Both the position numbers and the translations under genes were made by a program. The notes under the pieces were generated by a model that worked only from the letters and a program-made list of their open reading frames with translations, had not been told where the DNA came from and ran no database searches. Positions 22,663 through 30,675 of a stretch of 34,992 bases of DNA are shown one piece after another (the first letter of the stretch is position 1; every line of letters starts with the position of its first letter). The DNA is from an uncultured Collinsella sp. (GTDB taxonomy: Bacteria > Actinomycetota > Coriobacteriia > Coriobacteriales > Coriobacteriaceae). The stretch is from NCBI GenBank assembly GCA_958438955.1, contig CAUBTS010000012.1:1-34992 (forward strand), written 5' to 3'.

Positions 22663-24469
22663 AACCCTCATGGGCAGCATCCGCGACTATATGAAAGTCA
22701 CCGTTGCCACGCCGTTGCTCGTGCTTGGCGAGGTGCTCTGCGAGATGCTGATTCCATTTATCACCGCCAACCTGATCGACGCCATCAAAGACGGCGCCAC
22801 CGTAGCCGAGATGCTTCCCACCGCAGGCTTTTTGGTGCTCATCGCGCTGACGTCGCTTGCTTTTGGCGCCGCTGCCGGCGTCACCTGCAGCCATGCGAGC
22901 TGCGGCTTCGCCAAGAACCTGCGTCACGACCTGTTCTACAAGATCCAGACGTTCAGCTTTGCCAACATCGATGAGTTCTCGAGCTCCTCGCTCGTCACGC
23001 GCCTGACCACCGACATCAACAACGTGCAGCAGGCCTTTATGATGATCATCCGTATCGCCGTGCGCGCGCCGCTAGTATTGATCTTCGCCTTTACCATGGC
23101 GTTTATCATGGGCGGCAGCGTTGCCATGGTCTACCTGGTCATCATTCCGCTGCTGGGCTTTGGACTGTTCTTTATCATCTTTAAGGTGCGCCCCATCTTC
23201 TCGCGCGTGTTCCACAAGTACGACGCCCTTAACGAGTCCGTCGAGGAAAACGTCACCGGCATGCGCGTGGTCAAGAGCTATGTGCGCGAAGACTTTGAGA
23301 AGGAGAAGTTCGCGACCGCCGCACGCGACGTCCAGATGGACTTCACCCGCGCCGAGAAGCTGCTCGCCTTTAACAACCCCATGATGAACATCTGCGTCAA
23401 CGGCGCATTTGTCGTCATCATCTACCTGGGCTCCAAGCTCATCATCACGAGCCAGGGAACGCTGTTCGACGTGGGCCAGCTCTCCTCGATCTTTACCTAT
23501 GGCTTCCAGGTCCTCATGAGCCTGATGCAGCTGTCGATGATCTTTGTCATGGTGACCATGGCCGACGAATCGGCGCACCGCATTACCGAGGTGCTGGCCG
23601 CCGAGCCCACGATCGCCGATCCCGCCGAGCCCGTGCTCGAGGTCGCCGATGGCTCCATCGACTTTGACCACGTGAGCTTTAAGTATTCCGCGCATGCGAA
23701 GCGCCAGGCGCTCGACGACATCGACCTGCACATTAAGAGCGGCGAAACCATCGGCATCATCGGCGGCACCGGCTCGGCCAAGTCCACGCTCGTAAACCTC
23801 ATCGCCCGCCTGTACGACGCCACCGAAGGCACCGTGCGCGTAGGCGGCATGGACGTGCGCGACTACGACCTAGACGCGCTGCGCCACCAGGTCGCCATGG
23901 TGCTGCAGAAAAACGTACTGTTTAGCGGCACCATTGCCGAGAACCTGCGTTGGGGCGATCCGAATGCCACCGACGAGGAAGTCCGCGAGGCCGCGCATCT
24001 GGCCTGCGCCGATGAGTTTGTCGACGGCTTCCCCAAGGGCTATGACACCTGGATCGAACAGGGCGGCTCCAATGTTTCCGGCGGTCAGAAGCAGCGCCTG
24101 TGCATTGCGCGTGCCCTGCTCCGTCGCCCCAAGATCTTGATCCTGGACGACTCCACCAGCGCCGTCGACACCAAGACCGACGCCAAGATTCGCGCAGGGT
24201 TGGCAAGCTATCTGCCCAACACGACCAAGCTCATCATCGCCCAGCGCATCAGCTCCGTGCAGGACGCCGATCGCATCATCGTCATGGAGGGCGGCCGCAT
24301 CGCGCAGATCGGTAACCACGACGAGCTGCTTAAGACGAGCGAGATCTACCGCGAGACCTTTACCTCGCAGAACAAGATGTCTGCCGAGGGCGAAGGGGCC
24401 GTCGAGACCGACACCGAGGCATCCGTAACGCAAGCTCAAACCCAGGAAGGAGGCGAGGCACATGAGTAA
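22655..24469 (+). CDS. Heterodimeric ABC exporter subunit with degenerate ATP site
   Basis: 604 residues: six-helix membrane domain (residues ~1-320) and nucleotide-binding domain (~330-570). Walker A is GGTGSAKST (~367, usual G before K is A), the signature NVSGGQKQR is intact, but Walker B reads LILDDSTSAVD with Asp where the catalytic Glu should be (~495), and the switch His is Gln (IIAQRISSV). These losses mark the non-hydrolysing partner in TM287/288- or BmrCD-like heterodimers. The C-terminal ~40 residues are acidic and Gln-rich. It overlaps marR by 8 nt and the second subunit gene by 8 nt, so all three are translationally coupled. Likely exports drugs or lipophilic compounds. Confidence 0.93.
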   Translation: MIKTLMGSIRDYMKVTVATPLLVLGEVLCEMLIPFITANLIDAIKDGATVAEMLPTAGFLVLIALTSLAFGAAAGVTCSHASCGFAKNLRHDLFYKIQTFSFANIDEFSSSSLVTRLTTDINNVQQAFMMIIRIAVRAPLVLIFAFTMAFIMGGSVAMVYLVIIPLLGFGLFFIIFKVRPIFSRVFHKYDALNESVEENVTGMRVVKSYVREDFEKEKFATAARDVQMDFTRAEKLLAFNNPMMNICVNGAFVVIIYLGSKLIITSQGTLFDVGQLSSIFTYGFQVLMSLMQLSMIFVMVTMADESAHRITEVLAAEPTIADPAEPVLEVADGSIDFDHVSFKYSAHAKRQALDDIDLHIKSGETIGIIGGTGSAKSTLVNLIARLYDATEGTVRVGGMDVRDYDLDALRHQVAMVLQKNVLFSGTIAENLRWGDPNATDEEVREAAHLACADEFVDGFPKGYDTWIEQGGSNVSGGQKQRLCIARALLRRPKILILDDSTSAVDTKTDAKIRAGLASYLPNTTKLIIAQRISSVQDADRIIVMEGGRIAQIGNHDELLKTSEIYRETFTSQNKMSAEGEGAVETDTEASVTQAQTQEGGEAHE

Positions 24470-26381
24470 AGCAACGACCGCCGAGCGCGCACGCAACCGC
24501 AAAGGCGGCACCATGTCGCGCCTCATCAAGACGCTCTTTGGCTTCTACCCCGTGCTTTTGCCCCTCGTCGTCGTCGGCGTGGTGCTCTGCGCCATCATCA
24601 ACTCCATCGGCGCGACCTTCCTTCAGAGCGCCCTGCAGATTATTAGCGACTCGTGGCAGTCGGGCGACTGGACGACCGCGCAGCCCAAGATTCTGAAGCT
24701 TGTGACCACCCTCGCCTGCATCTACGGCGTCGGCATCCTGTCCTCGCTGTTCTGGAACCGCGCCATGGCCATCGTCACGCAGGGCTCGCTCGAGAAGCTG
24801 CGCGAGAAGATGTTCAACCGCATGCAGGACCTGCCGATTCGCTACTTCGACACGCACCAGCGCGGCGACATCATGAGCCACTACACCAACGACATCGACA
24901 CGCTGCGCCAGATGATCAGCCAGTCGCTGCCCAACCTGCTCATGACGACCATCGTCATCGTCACGGTGTTCTTCATCATGCTGTACTACAGCGTATGGAT
25001 GTGCCTGGTCATTGTGGCCGGCGTCGCCTTTATGACCTTTATGACCAAGCTGCTCGGCTCCAACTCCGCGCGCTTCTTCATTGCGCAGCAGACCGAGCTC
25101 GGCGTGGTCGAGGGCCATATCGAGGAAGTCATGAACGGCCAGAAGGTCGTCAAGGCATTCTGCCACGAGTCTGCCGCCGAGGCCGATTTTGACGAGCGCA
25201 ACGAAAAGCTCTTCGAGGTCTCGCAGAAGGCCAACATGTACGCCAACATCCTCATGCCCATCCTTATGAACCTGGGCAACCTGCTCTACGTGCTGGTCGC
25301 ACTGGCCGGCGGCATTTTCCTGGCGCTGGGCGTGCCCAACCTGAGCATCTCGGGCATGGCGCTGTCCATCGCCGTCGTGGTGCCGTTCCTCAACATGACC
25401 AAACAGTTCTGCGGACAGATCGGTCAGATCTCGCAGCAGATCAACGCCGTGGTCATGGGCCTCGCCGGCGCCGACCGCATCTTTGAGCTCATCGACGAGA
25501 AGCCCGAAGCCGACGAAGGCTACGTAACGCTCGTCAACGCGCAGGTGAACCCCGATACCTGGCAGCTCGAGGAGGCCGACCACCATACCGGCATGTGGGC
25601 ATGGAAACATCCGCATCGCGCAACCGGCGAGATCGAGTACGTGCCGCTGCGCGGCGACCTGGTCATGGACAACGTCGACTTTGGCTACACGCCCGACCAC
25701 GAGGTGCTGCACGGCGTGTCCGTGTTTGCCAAGCCGGGCCAGAAGGTCGCGTTTGTCGGTGCCACCGGTGCCGGCAAGACGACCATCACCAACCTCATCA
25801 ACCGCTTCTATGACATCGCCGACGGCAAGATTCGCTACGACGGCATCAACGTCAACAAGATCCGCAAGGCCGATCTGCGCCGCTCGCTGGGCGTGGTGCT
25901 GCAGGACGTGAACCTGTTCACCGGCACCGTGATGGATAACATCCGCTACGGCAACCTGGACGCCACCGACGAGGAGTGCATCGCGGCAGCCAAGCTCGCG
26001 GGCGCCGACGACTTTATCACCCGACTGCCCGACGGCTACGACACTATGCTCACCGGCAACGGCGCACAGCTGTCGCAGGGCCAGCGCCAGCTGATTTCGA
26101 TCGCACGCGCCGCCGTCGCCGATCCGCCGGCAATGATCCTGGACGAGGCCACGAGCTCCATCGACACCCGCACCGAGGCCATCGTGCAGGCCGGCATGGA
26201 TAAGCTCATGGAGGGCCGCACGACGTTTGTCATCGCGCACCGCCTCTCCACCGTGCGCAACTCCGACGCGATTATCTGCCTGGACCACGGCCGCATCATC
26301 GAGCGCGGCAACCACGACGAGCTTATCGCCAAGCGCGGGTATTACTACCAGCTCTATACCGGAGCGTTTGAGCTGGAGTAG
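24462..26381 (+). CDS. Heterodimeric ABC exporter subunit with catalytic ATP site
   Basis: 639 residues. Walker A GATGAGKTT (~433), Walker B MILDEATSSID with catalytic Glu (~560), and switch His in VIAHRLSTV are all canonical. The signature is LSQGQ in place of LSGGQ; it would face the degenerate site of the partner, so the pair has one weak and one active site. A linker of ~60 residues (~345-400, with WQLEEADHHTGMWAWKHPH) between membrane and nucleotide domains is longer than usual. ATG 24462 has AGGAGG 8 nt upstream; an internal ATG at 24513 is weaker. Last gene of the operon, followed by a structured element and a strong terminator. Confidence 0.93.
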   Translation: MSKATTAERARNRKGGTMSRLIKTLFGFYPVLLPLVVVGVVLCAIINSIGATFLQSALQIISDSWQSGDWTTAQPKILKLVTTLACIYGVGILSSLFWNRAMAIVTQGSLEKLREKMFNRMQDLPIRYFDTHQRGDIMSHYTNDIDTLRQMISQSLPNLLMTTIVIVTVFFIMLYYSVWMCLVIVAGVAFMTFMTKLLGSNSARFFIAQQTELGVVEGHIEEVMNGQKVVKAFCHESAAEADFDERNEKLFEVSQKANMYANILMPILMNLGNLLYVLVALAGGIFLALGVPNLSISGMALSIAVVVPFLNMTKQFCGQIGQISQQINAVVMGLAGADRIFELIDEKPEADEGYVTLVNAQVNPDTWQLEEADHHTGMWAWKHPHRATGEIEYVPLRGDLVMDNVDFGYTPDHEVLHGVSVFAKPGQKVAFVGATGAGKTTITNLINRFYDIADGKIRYDGINVNKIRKADLRRSLGVVLQDVNLFTGTVMDNIRYGNLDATDEECIAAAKLAGADDFITRLPDGYDTMLTGNGAQLSQGQRQLISIARAAVADPPAMILDEATSSIDTRTEAIVQAGMDKLMEGRTTFVIAHRLSTVRNSDAIICLDHGRIIERGNHDELIAKRGYYYQLYTGAFELE

Positions 26382-26390
26382 TTCGGCTCG

Positions 26391-26478
26391 CCGAGATGGC
26401 CGATTTGCCGCTCATTCGTCGGGCATGACCCTAAGGTCAATGCCCTCCTCTTTCGGGGCAAATCGACTCATCTCAGCG
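26391..26478 (-). repeat. Structured intergenic element, copy C
   Basis: Given in the opposite orientation to A and B. P1 pairs 26393-26398 with 26469-26474 and 26401-26409 with 26457-26465. P3 is GGGCAT-GACC (26421-26430) with GGTC-A-ATGCCC (26435-26445), with the same single bulged base as in A and B. On the minus strand the core GAAAGAGGAGGGCAT and ATGCCCGACGA match copy B exactly. It begins 10 bp after the stop of the exporter gene; a small TCGGC/GCCGA palindrome at the stop may stand for P4. Confidence 0.65.
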
Positions 26479-26505
26479 ACCCAAACACAATGCGCCGCAA
26501 CGAAT

Positions 26506-26543
26506 AAAGCCTCCGCAGCCACACGAGCTGCGGAGGCTTTTTC
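26506..26543 (+). terminator. Rho-independent terminator of the marR-ABC operon
   Basis: The 14-nt arms 26506-26519 and 26527-26540 are perfectly complementary around a 7-nt loop and continue into a T run ending at 26542. Confidence 0.88.
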
Positions 26544-26552
26544 ATGCCGGCC

Positions 26553-26723
26553 GGAAACCGTATCCCACTTTTCGGGCCCAAAATGGGATGCCGTTTCCCG
26601 CTGGACCCCCTCCGGGAAACGGCATCCCATTTCAAGGGAGTAAACCGGGATGTGATTTCCCCTAACGGCACCTTTGGGAAGCCGCATCCCACTCTAGACG
26701 CACAAAACGGGATGAGCTTTCCC
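26553..26723. repeat. Array of three tandem ~48-bp palindromic units
   Basis: Units at 26553-26599, 26614-26662 and 26675-26723, with 14- and 12-bp linkers. Each begins GGGAAAC-like followed by GCATCCCA and ends with the inverse TGGGAT and TTTCCC. The arms are well kept between units while the centres differ. It lies between the operon terminator and the diguanylate cyclase promoter. No gene is supported here; a minus-strand frame through it is a by-product of the repeats. Confidence 0.75.
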
Positions 26724-26819
26724 ATGGTGATCCAAGACCAGAAGCATGTCCGATAGCGCGGCCAGGTCAAGAACAACAAGGCAAGCGTCACGCCAATTTG
26801 GACGAGCGTCTGCTGCAGT

Positions 26820-26847
26820 TTGAGGCTGCTGGCCCATATGGTAGAGT
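26820..26847 (+). promoter_or_regulatory. Candidate promoter of the GGDEF gene
   Basis: TTGAGG (26820-26825), 16-bp spacer, TAGAGT (26842-26847), 66 bp before the start codon. Confidence 0.4.
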
Positions 26848-26913
26848 TAACCACCCATGAATTTCAGCACACTGCGTGCTACCTGTTCTTTTGTCATTTA
26901 GGGGAGTGAACTT

Positions 26914-28005
26914 GTGAATACTTCTGTCGCCAAGAAGGCCGGCCAGGCGGTGCGCCTGCTCATGATGGTGCTCACGGCAGTTCTCATCTTCTTCTTCATC
27001 AATGTTATGCTGCTCGTCTCCGATATCCAGGGCACGGCGCGTGTGGTCAACTACGCCGGCCTGGTACGCGGCACCACGCAGCGCATCGTGAAGCTCGAGG
27101 ACGCAGGCCAGTCACAAGACGACCTGCTCAAGGCCGTGGATTCATACATTAACGGTTTGCGTTACGGAAGTGACGACCTCAACCTCGTCCGTCTCGACGA
27201 CGATGAGTATCAGGTAAAAATGACCGAGCTTGCAAATTATTATGATGAGCTTTGCGCCGAGATCAGCCGCGTGCGCGAAGTCGGCTATGAGAACACCGAC
27301 ATCATCTCCATGAGCGAGGAGTTCTTTGGCATTTGCGACGATGCTACGCGACTCGCAGAGGACTACTCTCAGGAGAAGGCGTCGGCGCTCAACTATCTCG
27401 AGGGCCTGGTGATCATCGACATCATGGGCTTGGTGGCGACCTTTGCGGTCGAACTTGTTCGCGCGGTGCGAACTGCCGCGCTCAATCGCGAACTGCAGAA
27501 CAAAGTCTATCTCGACGAAGCCACGGGACTGCCCAACAAGAACAAGTGCGAGGAGGTCTTGGGGCAGGAGCAGCCTGTCTCCGCGGAGGCGCCCGTTGCG
27601 GTGTGCGTCTTCGACCTTAACAATCTGCATACGGTCAATAACAGCTTCGGCCACGAGAAGGGCGACGAATACATCCGTTCTTTTGCCCAGCAGCTGGGGC
27701 GCGTGGCGTCGGAGACCTGCTTTGTGGGCCGCGACGGCGGCGATGAGTTTATCGCGGTGCTGCGAGATACCGATCGAGCTGCCGTGGAGTCCTGTCTCGC
27801 TCGGGTTCGCGCGAACGTGAACGAGTATTCCGAGACTCATCCCGACATGCCTATCAGCTATGCGGTGGGCTATGCGCTTTCCAGTGATTTTGATGAACCG
27901 CCTACGATGCGTGAGCTCTTTTCTCAGGCCGACAAAAACATGTACGTCGATAAGAACCGCGTAAAGGCAGCCGAGACAGCCGACCCGCAACGCGAGGACC
28001 GCTAA
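26914..28005 (+). CDS. Membrane-bound diguanylate cyclase (GGDEF)
   Basis: 363 residues. Makes cyclic di-GMP from two GTP. Helix 1 (~14-36), an outside sensor of ~120 residues with NYAGLVRGTTQRIVKLE, typical of PilJ/NarX-like four-helix sensors, helix 2 (~165-185), then the GGDEF domain (~200-355). The active loop GRDGGDEF is intact, and DEATGLPNKNK and FDLNNLHTVNNSFGHEKGD are normal substrate-binding motifs. The RxxD inhibitory site was not seen at its usual place. GTG 26914 has GGGGAG 7 nt upstream. It stands alone, next to the pilus operon but convergent with it; control of surface structures by c-di-GMP is a plausible but unproven link. Confidence 0.93.
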   Translation: MNTSVAKKAGQAVRLLMMVLTAVLIFFFINVMLLVSDIQGTARVVNYAGLVRGTTQRIVKLEDAGQSQDDLLKAVDSYINGLRYGSDDLNLVRLDDDEYQVKMTELANYYDELCAEISRVREVGYENTDIISMSEEFFGICDDATRLAEDYSQEKASALNYLEGLVIIDIMGLVATFAVELVRAVRTAALNRELQNKVYLDEATGLPNKNKCEEVLGQEQPVSAEAPVAVCVFDLNNLHTVNNSFGHEKGDEYIRSFAQQLGRVASETCFVGRDGGDEFIAVLRDTDRAAVESCLARVRANVNEYSETHPDMPISYAVGYALSSDFDEPPTMRELFSQADKNMYVDKNRVKAAETADPQREDR

Positions 28006-28020
28006 ACCCGTAGCAAAGGG

Positions 28021-28083
28021 TAGCTAATTTGGGACGGGGCTCGGTCAAGCTAACGGAACGCCGTAGCTAAAAATCCCCGTCCC
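28021..28083. repeat. Inverted pair of the TAGCTnATTT repeat downstream of the GGDEF gene
   Basis: Starts TAGCTAATTTGGGACGGGGC (19 of 20 bases as in the copy at 34216) and ends with the inverse, giving a GGGACGGGG/CCCCGTCCC stem (28031-28039 with 28075-28083). Likely acts as a terminator-like hairpin for the GGDEF gene. Confidence 0.6.
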
Positions 28084-28091
28084 GGAAAAAT

Positions 28092-28147
28092 CATTGCGCA
28101 GGTAGGACGGCAAAGGTAGCTAGAAAAGCCCCATCCTAAATGAGCTA
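28092..28147 (-). repeat. 56-bp interspersed repeat overlapping the sortase stop codon
   Basis: Matches 34161-34216 at 48 of 56 positions with no gaps. In the gene's direction it starts at the TAG stop (TAGCTCATTT). Only this repeat and the inverted pair lie between the convergent GGDEF and sortase genes. Confidence 0.7.
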
Positions 28148-28879
28148 CAAGATTTCGGCTAGGAGCGCTCGGCGCCCATTTGTTTTATCGCTGCAGGTAG
28201 AAAGCGCGATGATGCGTGCATCGGGGCCAACGTCATTCATGTTCTCGTGCACCGCCGTCTGCGAGATATGCGCGAGCAGCGTCTGCATTGAGGCCTGGTC
28301 CAGGTTTCCCGGCCCAAAGATAATGTCATCACTCGCAGCAAACGAGCACACGGCAACAATGCGCAGGCGGAACGCCCCATCCTTTGTGTAGAGCGTGCCC
28401 GTGCGGTGCAGGTCAAAGAAGCCCCTGTCTAAAAACCGATCGACATCGCCAAACATCGCGCCGTTATCCATGTGGTGCGCATAGAGCAGATTGTAGGAAT
28501 CGGTCATCGCGCGACTGTTGCGCGTATCCAAAAACACCGCTCCCGAAACCGCGGACTCCCCCAACACGTTTTTGTTGAGGTATTCCTGGTTATCTTTTCC
28601 CTGAACAAAGGGATAGTCGATGTTGGTGCCATCGATGGTAACCCATCCGACCACGTCGGGATTTTTGGCCATCAGTTCCTGCAGGCGTGCGCAATCGTTG
28701 GCCCCGGTGGGTTTGTAGTGCAGCAGCTCATCGCTGATGAACCCACCGTTCATAACGTTGTTTGTGTCCCACAGCGAATAGCCCCCGTACAGCAGCATGA
28801 GCAGCACGAGAAAGCCGGCAAACCACGTAAGCACGCGGTCGCCGGCTCTCGCCAGCCGAGCCATGCGTTTAAGCTCCAT
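28145..28879 (-). CDS. Class B-like pilus sortase
   Basis: 244 residues. Membrane transpeptidase expected to join the neighbouring pilin and adhesin and attach the pilus. One N-terminal helix (~20-36), then the sortase domain: DYPFVQGKDNQEYLN (class B style), the catalytic His in LLYAHHMDNGAMFGD (~137), the catalytic Cys in LSTCSD (~230) and the Arg in NGRRAL close after it. ATG 28879 has GAGGA 9 nt upstream. It is the last gene of the pilus operon, 20 nt after the pilin. In streptococcal FCT regions the equivalent is SrtC2/SrtB, which polymerises FctA. Its substrates here are inferred to be the VPTD and VPTG signals. Confidence 0.92.
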   Translation of the reverse strand: MELKRMARLARAGDRVLTWFAGFLVLLMLLYGGYSLWDTNNVMNGGFISDELLHYKPTGANDCARLQELMAKNPDVVGWVTIDGTNIDYPFVQGKDNQEYLNKNVLGESAVSGAVFLDTRNSRAMTDSYNLLYAHHMDNGAMFGDVDRFLDRGFFDLHRTGTLYTKDGAFRLRIVAVCSFAASDDIIFGPGNLDQASMQTLLAHISQTAVHENMNDVGPDARIIALSTCSDKTNGRRALLAEIL

Positions 28880-28899
28880 CGGCTGTAATCCTCGCTGTT

Positions 28900-29991
28900 T
28901 TAATGGCGGTTACGACGAGGACGGAAGAAGACCACGCCCATCACGGCAGCAAACGCGACGATTGCCGCATAGGGAACGACCGTCCGAATAACATCGGTGG
29001 GAACGGTAGCCTCTTTGGTGTTGGTAAAGGTCACCGTGGTGTCAGAAGTACCGATACCCTTCTCGGCAATAGAGTTACCTTCTGTCGAACTGGTGCCATC
29101 ACCAATCTTGTACGACGTCTTATAACCTTCGCTATGATAATCCGCCTCAGTTACGGCGAATTTATCCTCCGATGAGAGACCGTAAAAGATGACGGATTCT
29201 CCGTTCTTAAGGCTCACGCTAATCGCAGTTCCCGACGCGGCCTTAACTTCGTTCGGGGTAGTAGTCCCGTCTTTCACAGTGGCGTACTTATAAGTCTCCC
29301 CGTCAGCGCCTTTAATCGTGACGGTAAAGTCAAAGTCCTTATTCTTGTCACCCTGGTTGCCGGCAACGACCTTTTTGATGGTCAACTTTTGGGTGACATA
29401 TTTGTTCTCAAAGCCTGAGGTCTTGTCGCCCGATCCCGCCGCTGTGCTAAGAGTGCAGCCCTTAGCAACTAAGCCTGAGTCGCCATTTTCTACGTAAACA
29501 TCCAGGAACAGTTCCTTATACTCAACGTCGTTGAGGCCATCCAGCTCTGGCGGCGTCTGCGTAATTTTGTATCGATAGATGCCCGGAGCCGCGAACTTTG
29601 AGGTATCAAGGCTGACGCTCATTGGGGCGGTTATTGTCTTAGTAACGCCGTCGGTATTATCTTCGCTAGAAAGACCTTTGGCAGAATAATTTACGGAAGA
29701 CGGCGAAAGCGAAACGGCCCCTTCCACTCCAGCAGTAACGGGCATACCCGTGTTCGTAAGCTCGCTCGTCTCCGCCGGCGAGATCGAATACTTAAACTGC
29801 GCATTCGGCTCCACAGCATCCTTGTTCATGGTAAGCGTCGAGGTGATCGTAACCTTGTTGCCAGTTACCGGCAGATGCGGAGTAGTAGATCCCCCCTCCG
29901 CCCACGCGGGCGTGACAACTCCCACCAAAGCCAGCAGCATCGTGGCAGCCACAACTGCAAACGCCGTCAGTCGCCTCTTTCCAGTTTTCAT
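28900..29991 (-). CDS. FctA-like major pilin with VPTD sorting signal
   Basis: 363 residues with a signal peptide cut after AWA. Two pilin isopeptide domains: residues ~45-210, ending FENKY, and ~210-325, starting LTIKKVV and ending FTNTK. The C-terminus VPTDVIRTVVPYAAIVAF plus RPRRNRH parallels the EVPTG sorting signal of streptococcal FctA rather than LPxTG. A Lys in GDKTSGFEN lies just before the domain-1 Asn, as the polymerising Lys does in Spy0128. Domain 1 has YKITQ where the catalytic Glu is usual, so its bond may be absent or differ; domain 2 keeps FAVTE. ATG 29991 has AAGGA 6 nt upstream. A G6 run (29891-29896) follows the signal-peptide codons. Downstream of the SipA-like gene by 51 nt. 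Confidence 0.85.
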   Translation of the reverse strand: MKTGKRRLTAFAVVAATMLLALVGVVTPAWAEGGSTTPHLPVTGNKVTITSTLTMNKDAVEPNAQFKYSISPAETSELTNTGMPVTAGVEGAVSLSPSSVNYSAKGLSSEDNTDGVTKTITAPMSVSLDTSKFAAPGIYRYKITQTPPELDGLNDVEYKELFLDVYVENGDSGLVAKGCTLSTAAGSGDKTSGFENKYVTQKLTIKKVVAGNQGDKNKDFDFTVTIKGADGETYKYATVKDGTTTPNEVKAASGTAISVSLKNGESVIFYGLSSEDKFAVTEADYHSEGYKTSYKIGDGTSSTEGNSIAEKGIGTSDTTVTFTNTKEATVPTDVIRTVVPYAAIVAFAAVMGVVFFRPRRNRH

Positions 29992-30042
29992 GTTGTATCC
30001 TTCCTCTCGGGCACATGCCCTTAATAAAACCAATCTCCGTGC

Positions 30043-30675
30043 CTACAGGTTCGACCTGCGCAGCACGCTGATCACGTTGCCTTTGATCTGCGAACGGGCA
30101 ATCGGCCCATACAGGCGGCTGTCATGCCCACCCTCGCGCAGATCGGCCAGCACAAAGAACTCATCCGCTGCCAGGTGTACGGGATAGTCCACAGCAGACT
30201 CGTAGCGCGGCGTCGGCGTGGTGATATCGCTTTCCACCACAACAGCCCCGTTAACCATGAGCTCGCCCGACTCGGTAATCGTGACCTCATCACCGGGGCG
30301 GGCAACCATGCGACCCAGGCGCTCTTCGCCATCCGCGGTGTATACCACCACGTCACCCTCGTTGAAGCCCTGGCTGAGCCTCCAGTAGAGCATGACGTCA
30401 CCCGAACAGATACGCGGGGCCATCTCGCCGGTCGTGACCGCACCCACGCCCAGGACCACGCCAAAGAGCAGCCAGAGCGTCACGACAAAAAATGCCAGGC
30501 GCGCCAGAAAGCCCACGATATCTCGCCGGTCGTCTGCTTCCCTTAGATCTGGCGCCGCGTGTGCGCCTATCTTCGCGCTCGACACGATCGGGCACCCCGC
30601 GCCACAGGACCTCCCCCGCGGAGCGGCAGGTGTGGGCGCCCCGCCACCAGCATTGCTGGCGCCATGTCTTCTCAT
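30043..30675 (-). CDS. SipA-like signal peptidase homologue lacking catalytic residues
   Basis: 210 residues: a ~60-residue Pro/Ala-rich N-terminus, one helix (LARLAFFVVTLWLLFGVVLG), then a type-I signal peptidase fold. The serine box reads TTGEMAPRICSGD, with Glu in place of the nucleophile Ser before Met-x-Pro. The lysine box reads GRMVARPGD, with Gly in place of the general-base Lys. Streptococcal SipA, required for FctA-type pilus assembly, has the same two positions lost, so a chaperone-like role is expected rather than proteolysis. It overlaps the adhesin stop as ATGA (30672-30675), and AGGAGG lies 11 nt upstream. The third box, FFVLADLREGGHDSRLYGPI, is well conserved. Could be mis-annotated as lepB by simple search. 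Confidence 0.9.
   Translation of the reverse strand: MRRHGASNAGGGAPTPAAPRGRSCGAGCPIVSSAKIGAHAAPDLREADDRRDIVGFLARLAFFVVTLWLLFGVVLGVGAVTTGEMAPRICSGDVMLYWRLSQGFNEGDVVVYTADGEERLGRMVARPGDEVTITESGELMVNGAVVVESDITTPTPRYESAVDYPVHLAADEFFVLADLREGGHDSRLYGPIARSQIKGNVISVLRRSNL

Noticed and set aside
24360..26315. A minus-strand 651-codon frame opposite the second ABC exporter gene
   Set aside because: The translation is His/Asp/Val/Gly-rich with no recognisable motif, while the opposite strand encodes a complete canonical exporter. Similar antisense frames at 13555-14826 and 14887-16083 were dropped for the same reason.
26468..26854. A 128-codon minus-strand frame across the palindrome array
   Set aside because: Its sequence is made of the translated repeat arms, without a ribosome binding site or homology.
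30043..30675. Calling the SipA-like gene a functional signal peptidase (lepB)
   Set aside because: Both catalytic positions are replaced and the genomic context is a pilus operon.
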